Of a stretch of 64,000 bases of DNA, positions 27,362-36,264 are shown in pieces (position 1 is the stretch's first letter; every line of letters begins with the position of its first letter). Both the position numbers and the translations under genes were made by a program. This stretch comes from HGM12587 sp045128635 (GTDB taxonomy: Bacteria; Bacillota; Clostridia; Lachnospirales; Lachnospiraceae), in NCBI GenBank assembly GCA_045128635.1, contig JBGVRS010000193.1, forward strand, positions 55,692 through 119,691, read 5' to 3'. The notes under the pieces were generated by a model that saw only the letters and a program-made list of their open reading frames with translations, was not told where the DNA came from and ran no database searches.

Positions 27362-28513
27362 TTACCACCTGCTCTCAATTAATTCGTATACATTTGCTTC
27401 AGTCGCAAGTATTTCATCCACATTTGGTGCATCGATTTTTTCAATGCGTTCCATACATTCCCCAATAATTTCCGGAATTTCCAGATAGCGGATTTCTCTG
27501 TTCAAGAACTTCGCAACCGCTTTTTCATTTGCCGCATTATAAACAGTTGGAATATTTCCACCGCGTTTTGCTGCTTCAAAAGCAAGCGCAAGACCTGTAA
27601 ATGTTTCCAAGTCAGGCTCGTCAAATGTAATTTCTTTCAGTTTCCAGAAATCCAAACGTTCACCCGGTAAATATCTTCTTTCCGGATAATAAATCGCATA
27701 CTGGATTGGAAGCTTCATATCCGGTGTTCCAAGCTGTGCAATCACTGCTCCATCCACAAATTCCACCATAGAATGAATGATACTCTTTGGCTGAACCACA
27801 ACCTGAATGTGATCCATATCTACATCAAAGAGCCACTTCGCTTCCATTGCTTCTAACCCTTTGTTTACCAGTGTGGAAGAATCAATCGTAATCTTTCTTC
27901 CCATGACCCAGTTTGGATGTTTTAAGGCATCCTCCACCTGAATATTTTCAAGGTCTGCACGTTTTCGTCCACGGAATGGCCCGCCGGACGCTGTCAATAA
28001 TATTTTATGCAGCTGACCGTGATTTTCTCCATTCATACACTGGAAAATTGCACTATGTTCAGAATCTACCGGTAAAATTCTTACGTTGCATTCTTTTGCA
28101 AGCGGCATGATGATATGACCTGCTGTTACCAGTGTTTCCTTATTTGCCAGCGCAATATCTTTGCCCGCTTTAATTGCTGCGATTGTTGGTCTGATACCAA
28201 TCATACCTACAATGGCTGTTACCAACATTTCAGACTCTTCCATTTCAGCAATTTCAATCAAGCCTTCCATACCTGTAACGATTTCCACATCCAGATCTGC
28301 GATCATCAAACGAAGTTCTGCAGCTTTTTCCTCTGTCCAAACTGCAACTTTTCTTGGATGAAATTCACGAATCTGTGCTTCCAACAATTTTACATTATTT
28401 CCGGCTGCAAGACCTACAATATCTAAGTCTCCATTCTCTCTTGCGACTTCCAAAGTCTGTGTTCCGATAGAACCAGTAGAACCTAAAATTGCTATTTTCT
28501 TCATTTTTTCCAT
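27362..28513 (-). CDS. dxr: 1-deoxy-D-xylulose 5-phosphate reductoisomerase
   Basis: Second enzyme of the MEP isoprenoid pathway, making 2-C-methyl-D-erythritol 4-phosphate with NADPH. About 383 residues. NADPH-binding GSTGSIGTQTL at the start, the metal/substrate region LLPVDSEHSAIFQ (here ILPVDSEHSAIFQ), and the flexible-loop block HPNWVMGRKITIDSSTLVNK. ATG at 28513 has AGGAG 9 nt upstream; the ATG at 28522 is directly against it. It supplies isoprenoids for UppS in the same operon. Confidence 0.96.
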   Translation of the reverse strand: MEKMKKIAILGSTGSIGTQTLEVARENGDLDIVGLAAGNNVKLLEAQIREFHPRKVAVWTEEKAAELRLMIADLDVEIVTGMEGLIEIAEMEESEMLVTAIVGMIGIRPTIAAIKAGKDIALANKETLVTAGHIIMPLAKECNVRILPVDSEHSAIFQCMNGENHGQLHKILLTASGGPFRGRKRADLENIQVEDALKHPNWVMGRKITIDSSTLVNKGLEAMEAKWLFDVDMDHIQVVVQPKSIIHSMVEFVDGAVIAQLGTPDMKLPIQYAIYYPERRYLPGERLDFWKLKEITFDEPDLETFTGLALAFEAAKRGGNIPTVYNAANEKAVAKFLNREIRYLEIPEIIGECMERIEKIDAPNVDEILATEANVYELIESRW

Positions 28514-28525
28514 ATGATTCATCTC

Positions 28526-29323
28526 CTATGCAAAAGCAAACAATAATGCATAAATTAGAGGTGCTGTAAAAATAACACTATCAAAACGATCCAAAATGCC
28601 GCCATGACCCGGAATCAGTTTTCCATAGTCTTTAATACCATGCTGACGTTTGATACCCGATGCAACCAAATCTCCGAACTGGGAAATCACTGCTCCCACT
28701 GCACAGATAATTGCAAAATACAATGGTGCATTTTCCATCACCATATAATTATTTACCACTGCTCCGTAAAGTGCGCCAAGCACTGCCGCCCCCACGACAC
28801 CGCCAATCGCTCCTTCAATGGATTTTTTCGGACTAAGTACCGGTGCAAGCTTACGTTTTCCAAATAACATCCCCACACAGTATGCGCAGGTATCGCATCC
28901 CCAGGAACAAAGGAAAATCAACCATAAAGAGAATAATCCATCTTCCGAAATACGAATCTGGTAAATGTAAGATAACATCATCGGCAGATATAATAAGCCG
29001 AGAACGCTTACAAACAACTGCTCTGTGTTATATTTTGGGTATTTTAATACATAAGCTCCTGCAGCCACCATGAAAAGAACTGCCAAAAACAGTGCTCCGT
29101 TGACACTGCCATTGTATAAAAGCAATGCCAGATAGTATATGATTGCAAACACATACCCGATTACACCTATACTTTTTTCGATTTTAAATACCTTATAGAA
29201 TTCATACAACCCAATTAATGAGATTGCAAGGCAGAATCCCCAAAGAATGTTTCCCCCCAAGATACCTGTTGCAAGTAAAATAGCTACCAATGCAATTCCA
29301 CTCAATAATCTTGTAATAAACAT
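28526..29323 (-). CDS. cdsA: Phosphatidate cytidylyltransferase
   Basis: Membrane enzyme that makes CDP-diacylglycerol from phosphatidic acid and CTP, the branch point of phospholipid synthesis. 265 residues, about eight membrane helices, with the CdsA signature near the C-terminus: KDYGKLIPGHGGILDRFDS. It lies 5 nt after uppS and 12 nt before dxr. Confidence 0.96.
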   Translation of the reverse strand: MFITRLLSGIALVAILLATGILGGNILWGFCLAISLIGLYEFYKVFKIEKSIGVIGYVFAIIYYLALLLYNGSVNGALFLAVLFMVAAGAYVLKYPKYNTEQLFVSVLGLLYLPMMLSYIYQIRISEDGLFSLWLIFLCSWGCDTCAYCVGMLFGKRKLAPVLSPKKSIEGAIGGVVGAAVLGALYGAVVNNYMVMENAPLYFAIICAVGAVISQFGDLVASGIKRQHGIKDYGKLIPGHGGILDRFDSVIFTAPLIYALLFAFA

Positions 29324-29328
29324 TTTCT

Positions 29329-30036
29329 TTATGCCTCCTTGACGCCTCCAAAGCGTCTGTCTCTGCTGTTATATTTTTCAATGGCCTTTTCCAAATCTTC
29401 TTTGGTAAATGCCGGCCAAGGAACATCTGTAAAATAAAATTCTGTGTAAGCTAACTGCCACATCAGGAAGTTTGATAAACGCTGTTCTCCACTTGTACGA
29501 ATCAGCAGGTCAGGACTTGGAATTCCGGCAGTATCCAGATATGAATCAAACATCGCTTCATCCATCTGTTCCGGTTCAATCTTTCCAGCTTTCACATCTT
29601 CCATGACTTTTCGCACACTTCTTACGATTTCATCGCGACTTCCGTAATTGATCGCAATCTGGAAATTTAATCCGCCGTTATTTGCAGACGCCTTTTCCAG
29701 TTCTTCAATACTTTCACGAATATCATCCGCAAGGCCTGTTTTGTCACCAATAACACGAACTACCATATCATTTTTTGCAGCTGTTTTCAAACAGGTCTTC
29801 ATATAATTACGAAGAAGTTTCATCAGTGCATCCACTTCTTCCTGTGGACGTTTCCAGTTTTCTGTAGAAAAGGCATAGACTGTTAAATATTTAATCCCCA
29901 TTTTCCATGCTTCTTCACAGATTTTTTCAACTGTCTTAGCACCTTCCATATGCCCATAATTTCTAGGCATTCCTTTGGCTTTCGCCCAGCGTCCGTTACC
30001 ATCTAAAATAATCGCTACATGCTGTGGAATATTCAT
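29329..30036 (-). CDS. uppS: Undecaprenyl diphosphate synthase (cis-prenyltransferase)
   Basis: Condenses eight isopentenyl diphosphates onto farnesyl diphosphate to give the C55 carrier lipid for peptidoglycan. 235 residues from the preferred ATG at 30036, which follows GGGAGATAAAAAT. Conserved IILDGNGRWAKAKG with the catalytic Asp, the YGHMEGAKTV strand, FSTENWKRP, and the C-terminal RTSGEQRLSNFLMWQLAYTE block. Confidence 0.96.
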   Translation of the reverse strand: MNIPQHVAIILDGNGRWAKAKGMPRNYGHMEGAKTVEKICEEAWKMGIKYLTVYAFSTENWKRPQEEVDALMKLLRNYMKTCLKTAAKNDMVVRVIGDKTGLADDIRESIEELEKASANNGGLNFQIAINYGSRDEIVRSVRKVMEDVKAGKIEPEQMDEAMFDSYLDTAGIPSPDLLIRTSGEQRLSNFLMWQLAYTEFYFTDVPWPAFTKEDLEKAIEKYNSRDRRFGGVKEA

Positions 30037-30065
30037 ATTTTTATCTCCCATTAAAACGCGGAAAA

Positions 30066-30096
30066 GAGCAGATGTATTTCACCTGCCCTGTACTCC
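30066..30096 (-). terminator. Weak hairpin between frr and uppS
   Basis: On the minus strand GGGCAGGTG pairs with CATCTGCTC through two G-U pairs and is followed by TTTTCC. It may cause partial termination after frr. Support is modest. Confidence 0.4.
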
Positions 30097-30103
30097 CCCT
30101 AAA

Positions 30104-30661
30104 TTATACTTTCATGATATCTTTTGTCTTAGCATCTACTGCTTTATCGATATCTGCAACGAACTTATCAGTCATTTTCTGAAGTTTGTTTTCAAGATCT
30201 TTCTGATCATCTTCTGTCAGTTCGTTTGCTTTGTTCATTTTCTTAAATGTATCGTTTGCATCACGACGAATGTTACGGATTGCAACTTTTGCTGCTTCAC
30301 CTTTTTTCTTAACGTCTTTTGCAAGGTCTTTACGACGTTCTTCTGTCAGTTCCGGGAAAATCAGACGAATCACTGTACCATCATTTGATGGATTGATACC
30401 GATATCTGATGTTAAAATTGCTTTTTCAATTGGTTTGATTAAGCTCTTATCCCATGGAGCAATCTGAAGCATTCTTGGTTCAGGAACAGATACGTTACCA
30501 ACCTGCTGGATTGGTGTTGGTGTTCCGTAATAATCTACTTTGATTTTGTCAAGCACGTGTGGATTTGCACGACCTGCACGGATAGACTGAAATTCGCTTT
30601 CTAAGTTTGCGAATGTCTTATTCATTTTAGTTTCAAACTGCTGTAATCTTTCATCTGCCAT
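30104..30661 (-). CDS. frr: Ribosome recycling factor
   Basis: Splits post-termination ribosomes together with EF-G. At 185 residues it has the exact family size, with a three-helix-bundle sequence: SIRAGRANPHVLDKIKVDYYG early, and LTEERRKDLAKDVKKKGEAAKVAIRNIRRD later. ATG follows ATAGGAGGACAATATA. It sits just after pyrH, the usual pairing. Confidence 0.97.
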   Translation of the reverse strand: MADERLQQFETKMNKTFANLESEFQSIRAGRANPHVLDKIKVDYYGTPTPIQQVGNVSVPEPRMLQIAPWDKSLIKPIEKAILTSDIGINPSNDGTVIRLIFPELTEERRKDLAKDVKKKGEAAKVAIRNIRRDANDTFKKMNKANELTEDDQKDLENKLQKMTDKFVADIDKAVDAKTKDIMKV

Positions 30662-30673
30662 TATATTGTCCTC

Positions 30674-31369
30674 CTATACGGTTACTTTTGTTCCTGTGAA
30701 TTTTCCGCTAACAGTATTTACGATACTGTTTTCTTCATTCAAGCCAAATACGAGCATTGGCATTTTATTTTCCATTGCCATAATGGATGCACTTAAATCC
30801 ATAACGCCAAGTCTCTGGTCAATCACATCGCTGATGCTGATTTCATCGTATTTCTTAGCATCCGGATTTAATTTTGGATCACTGTCATAAACGCCATCGA
30901 TTGCTTTTGCAAGTAAGATCACGTCTGCTTCGATTTCGATTGCACGAAGTGTTGTTGTTGTATCTGTTGAGAAGTAAGGATGTCCAGTACCTCCTGCAAA
31001 GAATGTAACAACGCCTTTTTCAAGATTTTCTACTGCTGAATCCTTTGTAAATAAGTCTGCAATCGGACCCATGCTAAATGGTGTATACACCTTTGTTTTC
31101 ATACCAACACTTCTGAACATTTCAGAAACATAAATACAGTTCATCACTGTAGCTAACATACCAATCTGGTCTGATTTTGGACGGTCAATATTTTCGCTTG
31201 TACGTCCTCTCCAGAAGTTACCGCCGCCGATAACGACACCAACCTGAATCCCATCATCTACCAATGTTTTTACCTGTCCTGCTACTTCCAGACAAGTTGC
31301 TTCATCAAATCCGGTATGTTTTTCACCGGCAAGAGCTTCACCGCTAAGTTTTAACAATACTCTTTTCAT
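30674..31369 (-). CDS. pyrH: UMP kinase
   Basis: Hexameric bacterial UMP kinase making UDP for nucleotide and cell-wall precursor synthesis, 231 residues. It has the amino-acid kinase fold: KRVLLKLSGEALAG, VVIGGGNFWRG, FFAGGTGHPYFSTDTT and the uridine-binding LAKAIDGVYDSDPK. It is the first gene of the translation/isoprenoid/phospholipid series. Confidence 0.97.
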   Translation of the reverse strand: MKRVLLKLSGEALAGEKHTGFDEATCLEVAGQVKTLVDDGIQVGVVIGGGNFWRGRTSENIDRPKSDQIGMLATVMNCIYVSEMFRSVGMKTKVYTPFSMGPIADLFTKDSAVENLEKGVVTFFAGGTGHPYFSTDTTTTLRAIEIEADVILLAKAIDGVYDSDPKLNPDAKKYDEISISDVIDQRLGVMDLSASIMAMENKMPMLVFGLNEENSIVNTVSGKFTGTKVTV

Positions 31370-31443
31370 GTGTTTACCTCTCTTTGAAACCGCATACTAA
31401 GTGCGATTTTATCTTTCGATATTATATCATAGACATTTCATTT

Positions 31444-32007
31444 TTACAATAACTGCTTCAGTTCCTGATACACTTTCCCAATCGGAAGGCCCACCACATT
31501 GTAATAGTCTCCTTCAATCCCTTTCACATGGATAGCAAAGTCTCCCTGAATTCCGTATGCCCCAGCTTTATCCATTGAATCTTTTGTGGCAATATATGCA
31601 TGAATTTCATCATCGCTCATAGGGTATAAATGCACATCCGTTTTCTCTGCAAATGTAATCACTTTTGGCTCTTTACCTGTTCGAATAAGTGTTACACCTG
31701 TATACACCTGATGCACATTCCCAGCAATTTCTGACAGCATTTCATATGCATCTGCCTCATCCTTGGGTTTCCCCATGATTTTTTCTTCTTTTGCAACGAT
31801 AGTATCTGAACCTATGACAATACATTCTTCTGTCTGCATATCAGCAATTTCTTTCGCTTTCTGGAAAGATAATTCTTCCACCACTTCCCATGGCAGTTTT
31901 TTTGTCACCACTTCTTCTCCTTTTGCCGGGATAATTTCAAATTTTAATCCTATTTTTCCAAGAAGCTCCTTTCTTCTTGGAGATGCAGATGCCAAAATTA
32001 ATTTCAT
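31444..32007 (-). CDS. maf: Maf family nucleotide pyrophosphatase
   Basis: House-cleaning nucleoside triphosphate pyrophosphatase acting on dTTP/UTP or modified nucleotides, 187 residues. Opening LILASASPRRKELL, then VVTKKLPWE, VIGSDTIVAKEEKIMGKP with the catalytic Asp, and DKAGAYGIQG near the C-terminus are all family signatures. ATG follows AGGAGAATATT. Confidence 0.95.
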   Translation of the reverse strand: MKLILASASPRRKELLGKIGLKFEIIPAKGEEVVTKKLPWEVVEELSFQKAKEIADMQTEECIVIGSDTIVAKEEKIMGKPKDEADAYEMLSEIAGNVHQVYTGVTLIRTGKEPKVITFAEKTDVHLYPMSDDEIHAYIATKDSMDKAGAYGIQGDFAIHVKGIEGDYYNVVGLPIGKVYQELKQLL

Positions 32008-32031
32008 AATATTCTCCTGTTTTCTTTAAAA

Positions 32032-32054
32032 GAGCCCGCATATTCTGCGGGCTC
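32032..32054 (-). terminator. Terminator after the DUF308 gene
   Basis: Perfect 9-bp stem GAGCCCGCA/TGCGGGCTC with a 5-nt loop. On the minus strand it is followed by TTTTAAAG. Confidence 0.85.
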
Positions 32055-32062
32055 TCATTTTA

Positions 32063-32701
32063 CTATTCTACTTCTTTATATTCGCCTTCGATGATTTCCG
32101 ATTCATCTACAATTGCAGTTTCCACATTCATTGCAGCTTCTGCTTCTTCCAGTTTACGGAAATTCCGAATTGATTTTACAAATCTTCCTACCAGCATGGT
32201 GTTTGTCAAGCCATCATAAACCAGGCATGCACCAATGATTCTCATCACAACATCCATGGTTTTAAAAGGATTGTTGATAATAAAAACACCCAAGATAATC
32301 GTTGTTGCTGCAATCAAAACCGGCAGCCACCAGCCTTTATCTTTATACTGGCGAAGTTCCAATGCCTGTCTCATATTTGCAAGTCCATGATAAATAAACA
32401 GAATCCCAAATATGATTGGAATGATTGAAATCAATCCCAATGGACGAAGAACTAAAAATCCACCAACGATCGCTAAAATAGTGCCAAATACCAGTTCAAC
32501 CTTACCGTACCAGTGCTCTTTTCCACTCTTCAAATAGCCAAATACCAGTCCCAGACCTGTGAACAAAACAATCACACCCACTGCTCTGCACACAAGTGTC
32601 AGCGAAGTATTCGGATATACTACCAATACGATTCCAAGAATGATGCATAGCGCTGCGGAACCTAAAATGTTCACTTTAATGCTTTTCAAAAAATCTAACA
32701 T
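32063..32701 (-). CDS. HdeD-like DUF308 membrane protein
   Basis: Integral membrane protein of 212 residues with about six helices in pairs, the DUF308/HdeD pattern, and a cytoplasmic acidic tail (EEAEAAMNVETAIVDESEIIEGEYKE). HdeD of E. coli is linked to acid resistance, but the role here is unknown. It begins immediately after the activase stop, so it may be co-expressed with the glycyl radical enzyme genes. Confidence 0.8.
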   Translation of the reverse strand: MLDFLKSIKVNILGSAALCIILGIVLVVYPNTSLTLVCRAVGVIVLFTGLGLVFGYLKSGKEHWYGKVELVFGTILAIVGGFLVLRPLGLISIIPIIFGILFIYHGLANMRQALELRQYKDKGWWLPVLIAATTIILGVFIINNPFKTMDVVMRIIGACLVYDGLTNTMLVGRFVKSIRNFRKLEEAEAAMNVETAIVDESEIIEGEYKEVE

Positions 32702-33493
32702 TTAGCCTCCGATCTGGACATGCAGACCAGTTGATTTTGCAACCGTCAACAATTCCTCCATCTTTTCTACTGTAGGCGGTTCAATATGGGACATTAAATA
32801 ATCTCTTCCCAGTCCTTCATATTTATCTGAGCCAAGTCTGTGATATGGAAGCAGATGAAGCTGTTTTACTCCAGGAAGACTTCTTGCAAACTGTGCAATC
32901 TCTAAAATCTCTTCCGGTGTATCATTAAATGTTGGCACCACCGGAGTACGAATGATCAGATTCGCACCGCTGGCTGCGATTTTCTTTGCATTGGAAAGAA
33001 TTCTTGTATTTTCCACGCCTGTGAAAAGCTTATGCTTCGCATTGTTCATATGCTTGATATCCATCATAAACGTATCCACAAACGGTAAAATCTTATCTTC
33101 GATCATCTCAAATGATGCGTAAGCCGTTGTTTCAATGGCTGTTGTAATCCCATAAGCATGTGCCGCCTGTAAAAGCGCAGAAGAAAACTCAGACTGCATC
33201 AGACACTCTCCGCCGGAAAGTGTCAGACCGCCATGACTTCTACGGAAATGAGGCATATCTTTTAACACCTCTTCCATAACTTCTTCTACTGTTACATCCT
33301 GTCCCATGACTTTTTCTTCTCCAGCCACGATCATTGTCTGAATCGCTCTAGACTGGGATTCCGGATTACAGCACCATTTGCATCTTAAAGGGCATCCCTT
33401 TAAGAATACGATGGTACGAATGCCCGGACCGTCATGAACCGAATATTTCTGAATATCAAAAATTCTGCCTTTTTGAAGCATGATATCTTTCAT
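32702..33493 (-). CDS. Glycyl radical enzyme activase (radical SAM)
   Basis: Radical SAM enzyme of 263 residues that installs the glycyl radical on its partner, here the dehydratase-like protein 12 nt upstream. It has the CxxxCxxC cluster motif GCPLRCKWC within DGPGIRTIVFLKG, then CNPESQ, a hallmark of the dehydratase/X-activase group. Such activases usually carry an inserted two-cluster ferredoxin domain after CNPESQ. That Cys-rich insert is absent: the chain goes straight to SRAIQTMIVAGEEKVMGQ, so the protein resembles a shortened, PflA-sized form. Confidence 0.9.
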   Translation of the reverse strand: MKDIMLQKGRIFDIQKYSVHDGPGIRTIVFLKGCPLRCKWCCNPESQSRAIQTMIVAGEEKVMGQDVTVEEVMEEVLKDMPHFRRSHGGLTLSGGECLMQSEFSSALLQAAHAYGITTAIETTAYASFEMIEDKILPFVDTFMMDIKHMNNAKHKLFTGVENTRILSNAKKIAASGANLIIRTPVVPTFNDTPEEILEIAQFARSLPGVKQLHLLPYHRLGSDKYEGLGRDYLMSHIEPPTVEKMEELLTVAKSTGLHVQIGG

Positions 33494-33504
33494 GTCAATA
33501 CTCC

Positions 33505-36030
33505 TTAGAATCCCTGAGTTGTTCTGTTAATGATATCGTCCTGCAGAGATTTGGATAATGTAGTAAATAATGCACTGTATCCTGCTACACGTACACAAAG
33601 TGTCTTGTAATTTTCAGGATGTGCCTGAGCGTCTAATAAGAGTTCACGGCTAACAACGTTGAACTGTACATGCATACCCTTCTGATCGAAGTAAGCACGA
33701 AGGTAAGATGCAAATTTCTGTAATCCTTCCATACCTGCCAGTGCTGATGGATGGAATTTCTGGTTGAATAATGTACCATTGGATGCAATACCATGGTCTA
33801 ATTTAGCTACAGAGTTTGCTGTTGCTGTTGGTCCAAGGATATCTTTACCGGATACTGGTCCTACACCGTCAGCTACCGGTGTATTTGCAAGACGTCCGTC
33901 TGGTGTTGCACCTGTCTGTGCACCTAATGGAACGTTTGCAGATACTGGGTAAAGACCTGCCTGGAAGATACCGCCACGTGGGTTCATGTAACCTAATAAT
34001 GGTTTTGTATATGTATAAGCAACGTCTCTTGCAAATAAGTCAACTTCTTCGTTGTCGTTACCGTATTTTGGTACAGTGTCGATCATTGCACGGATTTCTT
34101 CGAAGCGTGCTTTCTTTGGATGGTTCTTGCTGTCTGCCATTACCTGTTTGTAGATCATAGCGATTTCTTCAGCACCAACCTTCTGACCTGCAGCCATTAA
34201 CTGTTTTGCAATCTGTTCAGTTACTTCCTGTGCTTTTGTTGTTCCAAAGCCCTGTCCATAGTTGTAATCCAGTGCTTCTTTCATTTCTTCGATTGTAAGT
34301 TTCTTATCTTCATATACAAGTGTTTTGATTGCATATAAAGCATCTGTCATGTTCGCAATACCAAATCCCTGAGGACCTGAGAAGTTGTAATGAGCTCCAC
34401 CTTCCTGTAAAGATTTACCCTTTGCGATACAGTCATCGATCATGGATGACTGATATGGTAATGGACAACGTTCTGCATGAGCTACGTCAATTGCATTGAT
34501 TGCATTTACCATTAATTTGATGAAATAGTTCATCTGAGTCTTGTAAGCATCATAGAACTGTTCAAATGTCTTAAATTCGGAAACTTCTCCTGTTTTTGGT
34601 CCAACCTGTTCGCCAAGTTCATAACCATTAGAGAATACCATTTCCAGTGGACGGCACATATTGAAGAATGCTGCGTCATGCCATCCGTCTGTCTTACCTG
34701 GTGTGGATGGTTCTACACAACCGATAATGTTGTAAGAACGTGCATCCTGTAAGGAAACTCCAACGCTCATCATGGATGGAATGATAACTTCGTCATTGTA
34801 GTAAGCAGGAAGACCGATACCTGTACGTGTCAGTGCTGCTGCTTTGATTAACAATTCATCTGGTGTTTTATTCCATACACGAACAGAAAGTGATGGTGCC
34901 GGAAGCATTACATGATGAGCTGCTTCGATACACATGAAGGATAAATCGTTTGTTACGTCATTACCTTCTGCATCCTGTCCGCCAACGATCAAGTTCTGGA
35001 ATAAGCTGTAGCCTGCGAAACCTTCTGCACTTGCTGCATCACGGATCTTATTTAAGTCATTTAATTTAATCCAGATACAGTCGATAAGTTCCTGAGCTTC
35101 TTCTCTTGTAATTTTGCCAGCTTCCATATCTGCTTTGTAATATGGATACATATACTGGTCAAAACGTCCCGGAGAAATAGAATGTCCGCTGGATTCTGTT
35201 TGTAATAACATCTGTACAAACCAGAATGACTGACATGCTTCATAGAAACTGGTCGCTGGTTTTGCTGGAACTTTCGCACAGTTTTCAGCAATTTTCAGAA
35301 GTTCCATCTTACGTGTTGGGTCAGTTTCTTTCTGAGCTTCTTCCAATGCTAAAAGCGCATATCTCTTTGCATAATCAATCGCTGCCTGACAGCTCATGAT
35401 AGATGCACGTAAAAATGCAGAACGTTTACCATAGTCTGCATCACCAATATCTAATTTATCTAATTCCGCCTGTGCTTTTGCGATAATACCTTCATAACCG
35501 ATTTCTAATACTTCCCAGTATTTTACTGTGAAATGTCCGATACCATTGTAGAAATAGTTACCTGGTGTAAAAATGTTATGTTTCATAGCAAGCAGAGTTT
35601 CTTCTTCCATATAAGAACTTGCAAGCTCGCTTGTTGTTTTTCCGCCCCAATATTTGTACACTTCATGAAGTGCCGCTTTTGCTTCTTCTGAAATATGGAA
35701 TGGGTCTGCACTTCTTGTTTCCATTGTTTCAAATTCAGCTTCTACCCAATCAAAAGAATATTCAGGGAATACCTGACAGCTTCTTGGAGATTTTGCATTA
35801 CTTCCTACGATCAGTTCGTTTGGTCTGATCGTAATTGGAAGTTCTTCACAGATTGCCTTGAACGCTTTGGCACGTCTTGTGATGATAGGTTCCCCTTCTG
35901 TCTCCTTGTAGACTCTTGTTAAGATCACCGCTCTGTCAGCTTCAACTTCTGGCATTTTTTCGAAGAGATGATCATATAATTTTTGAATTCTTGGACTCTT
36001 TGCGATGTCACCATCATAGAATTTTTTCAT
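33505..36030 (-). CDS. Glycyl radical enzyme, B12-independent diol-dehydratase type
   Basis: Large glycyl radical enzyme of 841 residues. The active-site motif is GCVEPS, one Cys followed by Val-Glu, as in glycerol/1,2-propanediol dehydratases, not the Cys-Cys of pyruvate formate-lyase. Residues known to bind diols are present: His in GIGHFTVKY, His in SSGHSISPGRFDQYMYPYY, and Asp 14 positions after the Cys in GKTDGWHDAAFF. The radical site is RVAGYSA at about residues 814-820 (Gly 817). It could remove water from propanediol made from fucose, which would fit the fucosidase in this window, but no aldehyde dehydrogenase or microcompartment genes are near. The exact substrate is unproven. Confidence 0.9.
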   Translation of the reverse strand: MKKFYDGDIAKSPRIQKLYDHLFEKMPEVEADRAVILTRVYKETEGEPIITRRAKAFKAICEELPITIRPNELIVGSNAKSPRSCQVFPEYSFDWVEAEFETMETRSADPFHISEEAKAALHEVYKYWGGKTTSELASSYMEEETLLAMKHNIFTPGNYFYNGIGHFTVKYWEVLEIGYEGIIAKAQAELDKLDIGDADYGKRSAFLRASIMSCQAAIDYAKRYALLALEEAQKETDPTRKMELLKIAENCAKVPAKPATSFYEACQSFWFVQMLLQTESSGHSISPGRFDQYMYPYYKADMEAGKITREEAQELIDCIWIKLNDLNKIRDAASAEGFAGYSLFQNLIVGGQDAEGNDVTNDLSFMCIEAAHHVMLPAPSLSVRVWNKTPDELLIKAAALTRTGIGLPAYYNDEVIIPSMMSVGVSLQDARSYNIIGCVEPSTPGKTDGWHDAAFFNMCRPLEMVFSNGYELGEQVGPKTGEVSEFKTFEQFYDAYKTQMNYFIKLMVNAINAIDVAHAERCPLPYQSSMIDDCIAKGKSLQEGGAHYNFSGPQGFGIANMTDALYAIKTLVYEDKKLTIEEMKEALDYNYGQGFGTTKAQEVTEQIAKQLMAAGQKVGAEEIAMIYKQVMADSKNHPKKARFEEIRAMIDTVPKYGNDNEEVDLFARDVAYTYTKPLLGYMNPRGGIFQAGLYPVSANVPLGAQTGATPDGRLANTPVADGVGPVSGKDILGPTATANSVAKLDHGIASNGTLFNQKFHPSALAGMEGLQKFASYLRAYFDQKGMHVQFNVVSRELLLDAQAHPENYKTLCVRVAGYSALFTTLSKSLQDDIINRTTQGF

Positions 36031-36074
36031 GAAAGTTGTCCCCCTAGTTTGTATTTTCGCACAGTCGTCTCATA

Positions 36075-36100
36075 CTACGATATAATTAGTTATATTGTAG
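36075..36100. promoter_or_regulatory. Inverted repeat over the glycyl radical enzyme promoter
   Basis: CTACGATATAA (36075-36085) and TTATATTGTAG (36090-36100) form an 11-bp inverted repeat with one mismatch and a 4-nt spacer. It covers the -10 element and the expected transcription start, so it is a likely operator. Confidence 0.55.
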
Positions 36101-36122
36101 TCTTTTTACCTCTTTCTGTCAA
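36094..36122 (-). promoter_or_regulatory. Promoter of the glycyl radical enzyme operon
   Basis: On the minus strand a perfect -35 TTGACA (36122-36117) and TACAAT (36099-36094) are spaced by exactly 17 nt. The left prophage repeat lies only 12 bp upstream, so the phage inserted just outside this promoter and left it whole. Confidence 0.75.
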
Positions 36123-36133
36123 TGTTTTTCCGT

Positions 36134-36149
36134 ACTTTTCACCAATTCT
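36134..36149. repeat. Left direct repeat of the prophage (attL-like)
   Basis: ACTTTTCACCAATTCT. The same 16 bases recur in the same orientation at 46225-46240, and the two copies enclose every phage-type gene. Flanks on both sides of the two copies differ, so the identity stops at 16 bp. Confidence 0.7.
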
Positions 36150-36204
36150 ATAAATTATACAATTAATTCATACAAGAAACATTCGTTTCGAAATTCCACA
36201 AATC

Positions 36205-36220
36205 TTCCGAACGTTCGGAA
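36205..36220. repeat. Phage palindrome copy 1
   Basis: TTCCGAACGTTCGGAA, a perfect 16-bp palindrome, 45 nt upstream of the first phage gene. Confidence 0.9.
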
Positions 36221-36264
36221 AAATCAACTAAATATAAAACACATAGAAAAGGGGAAGCACCGAT

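Noticed and set aside
36205..36220. Palindrome as a LexA/SOS box
   Set aside because: Gram-positive SOS boxes have GAAC and GTTC separated by four bases; here GAACGTTC has none, and no lexA-like gene is in the phage.
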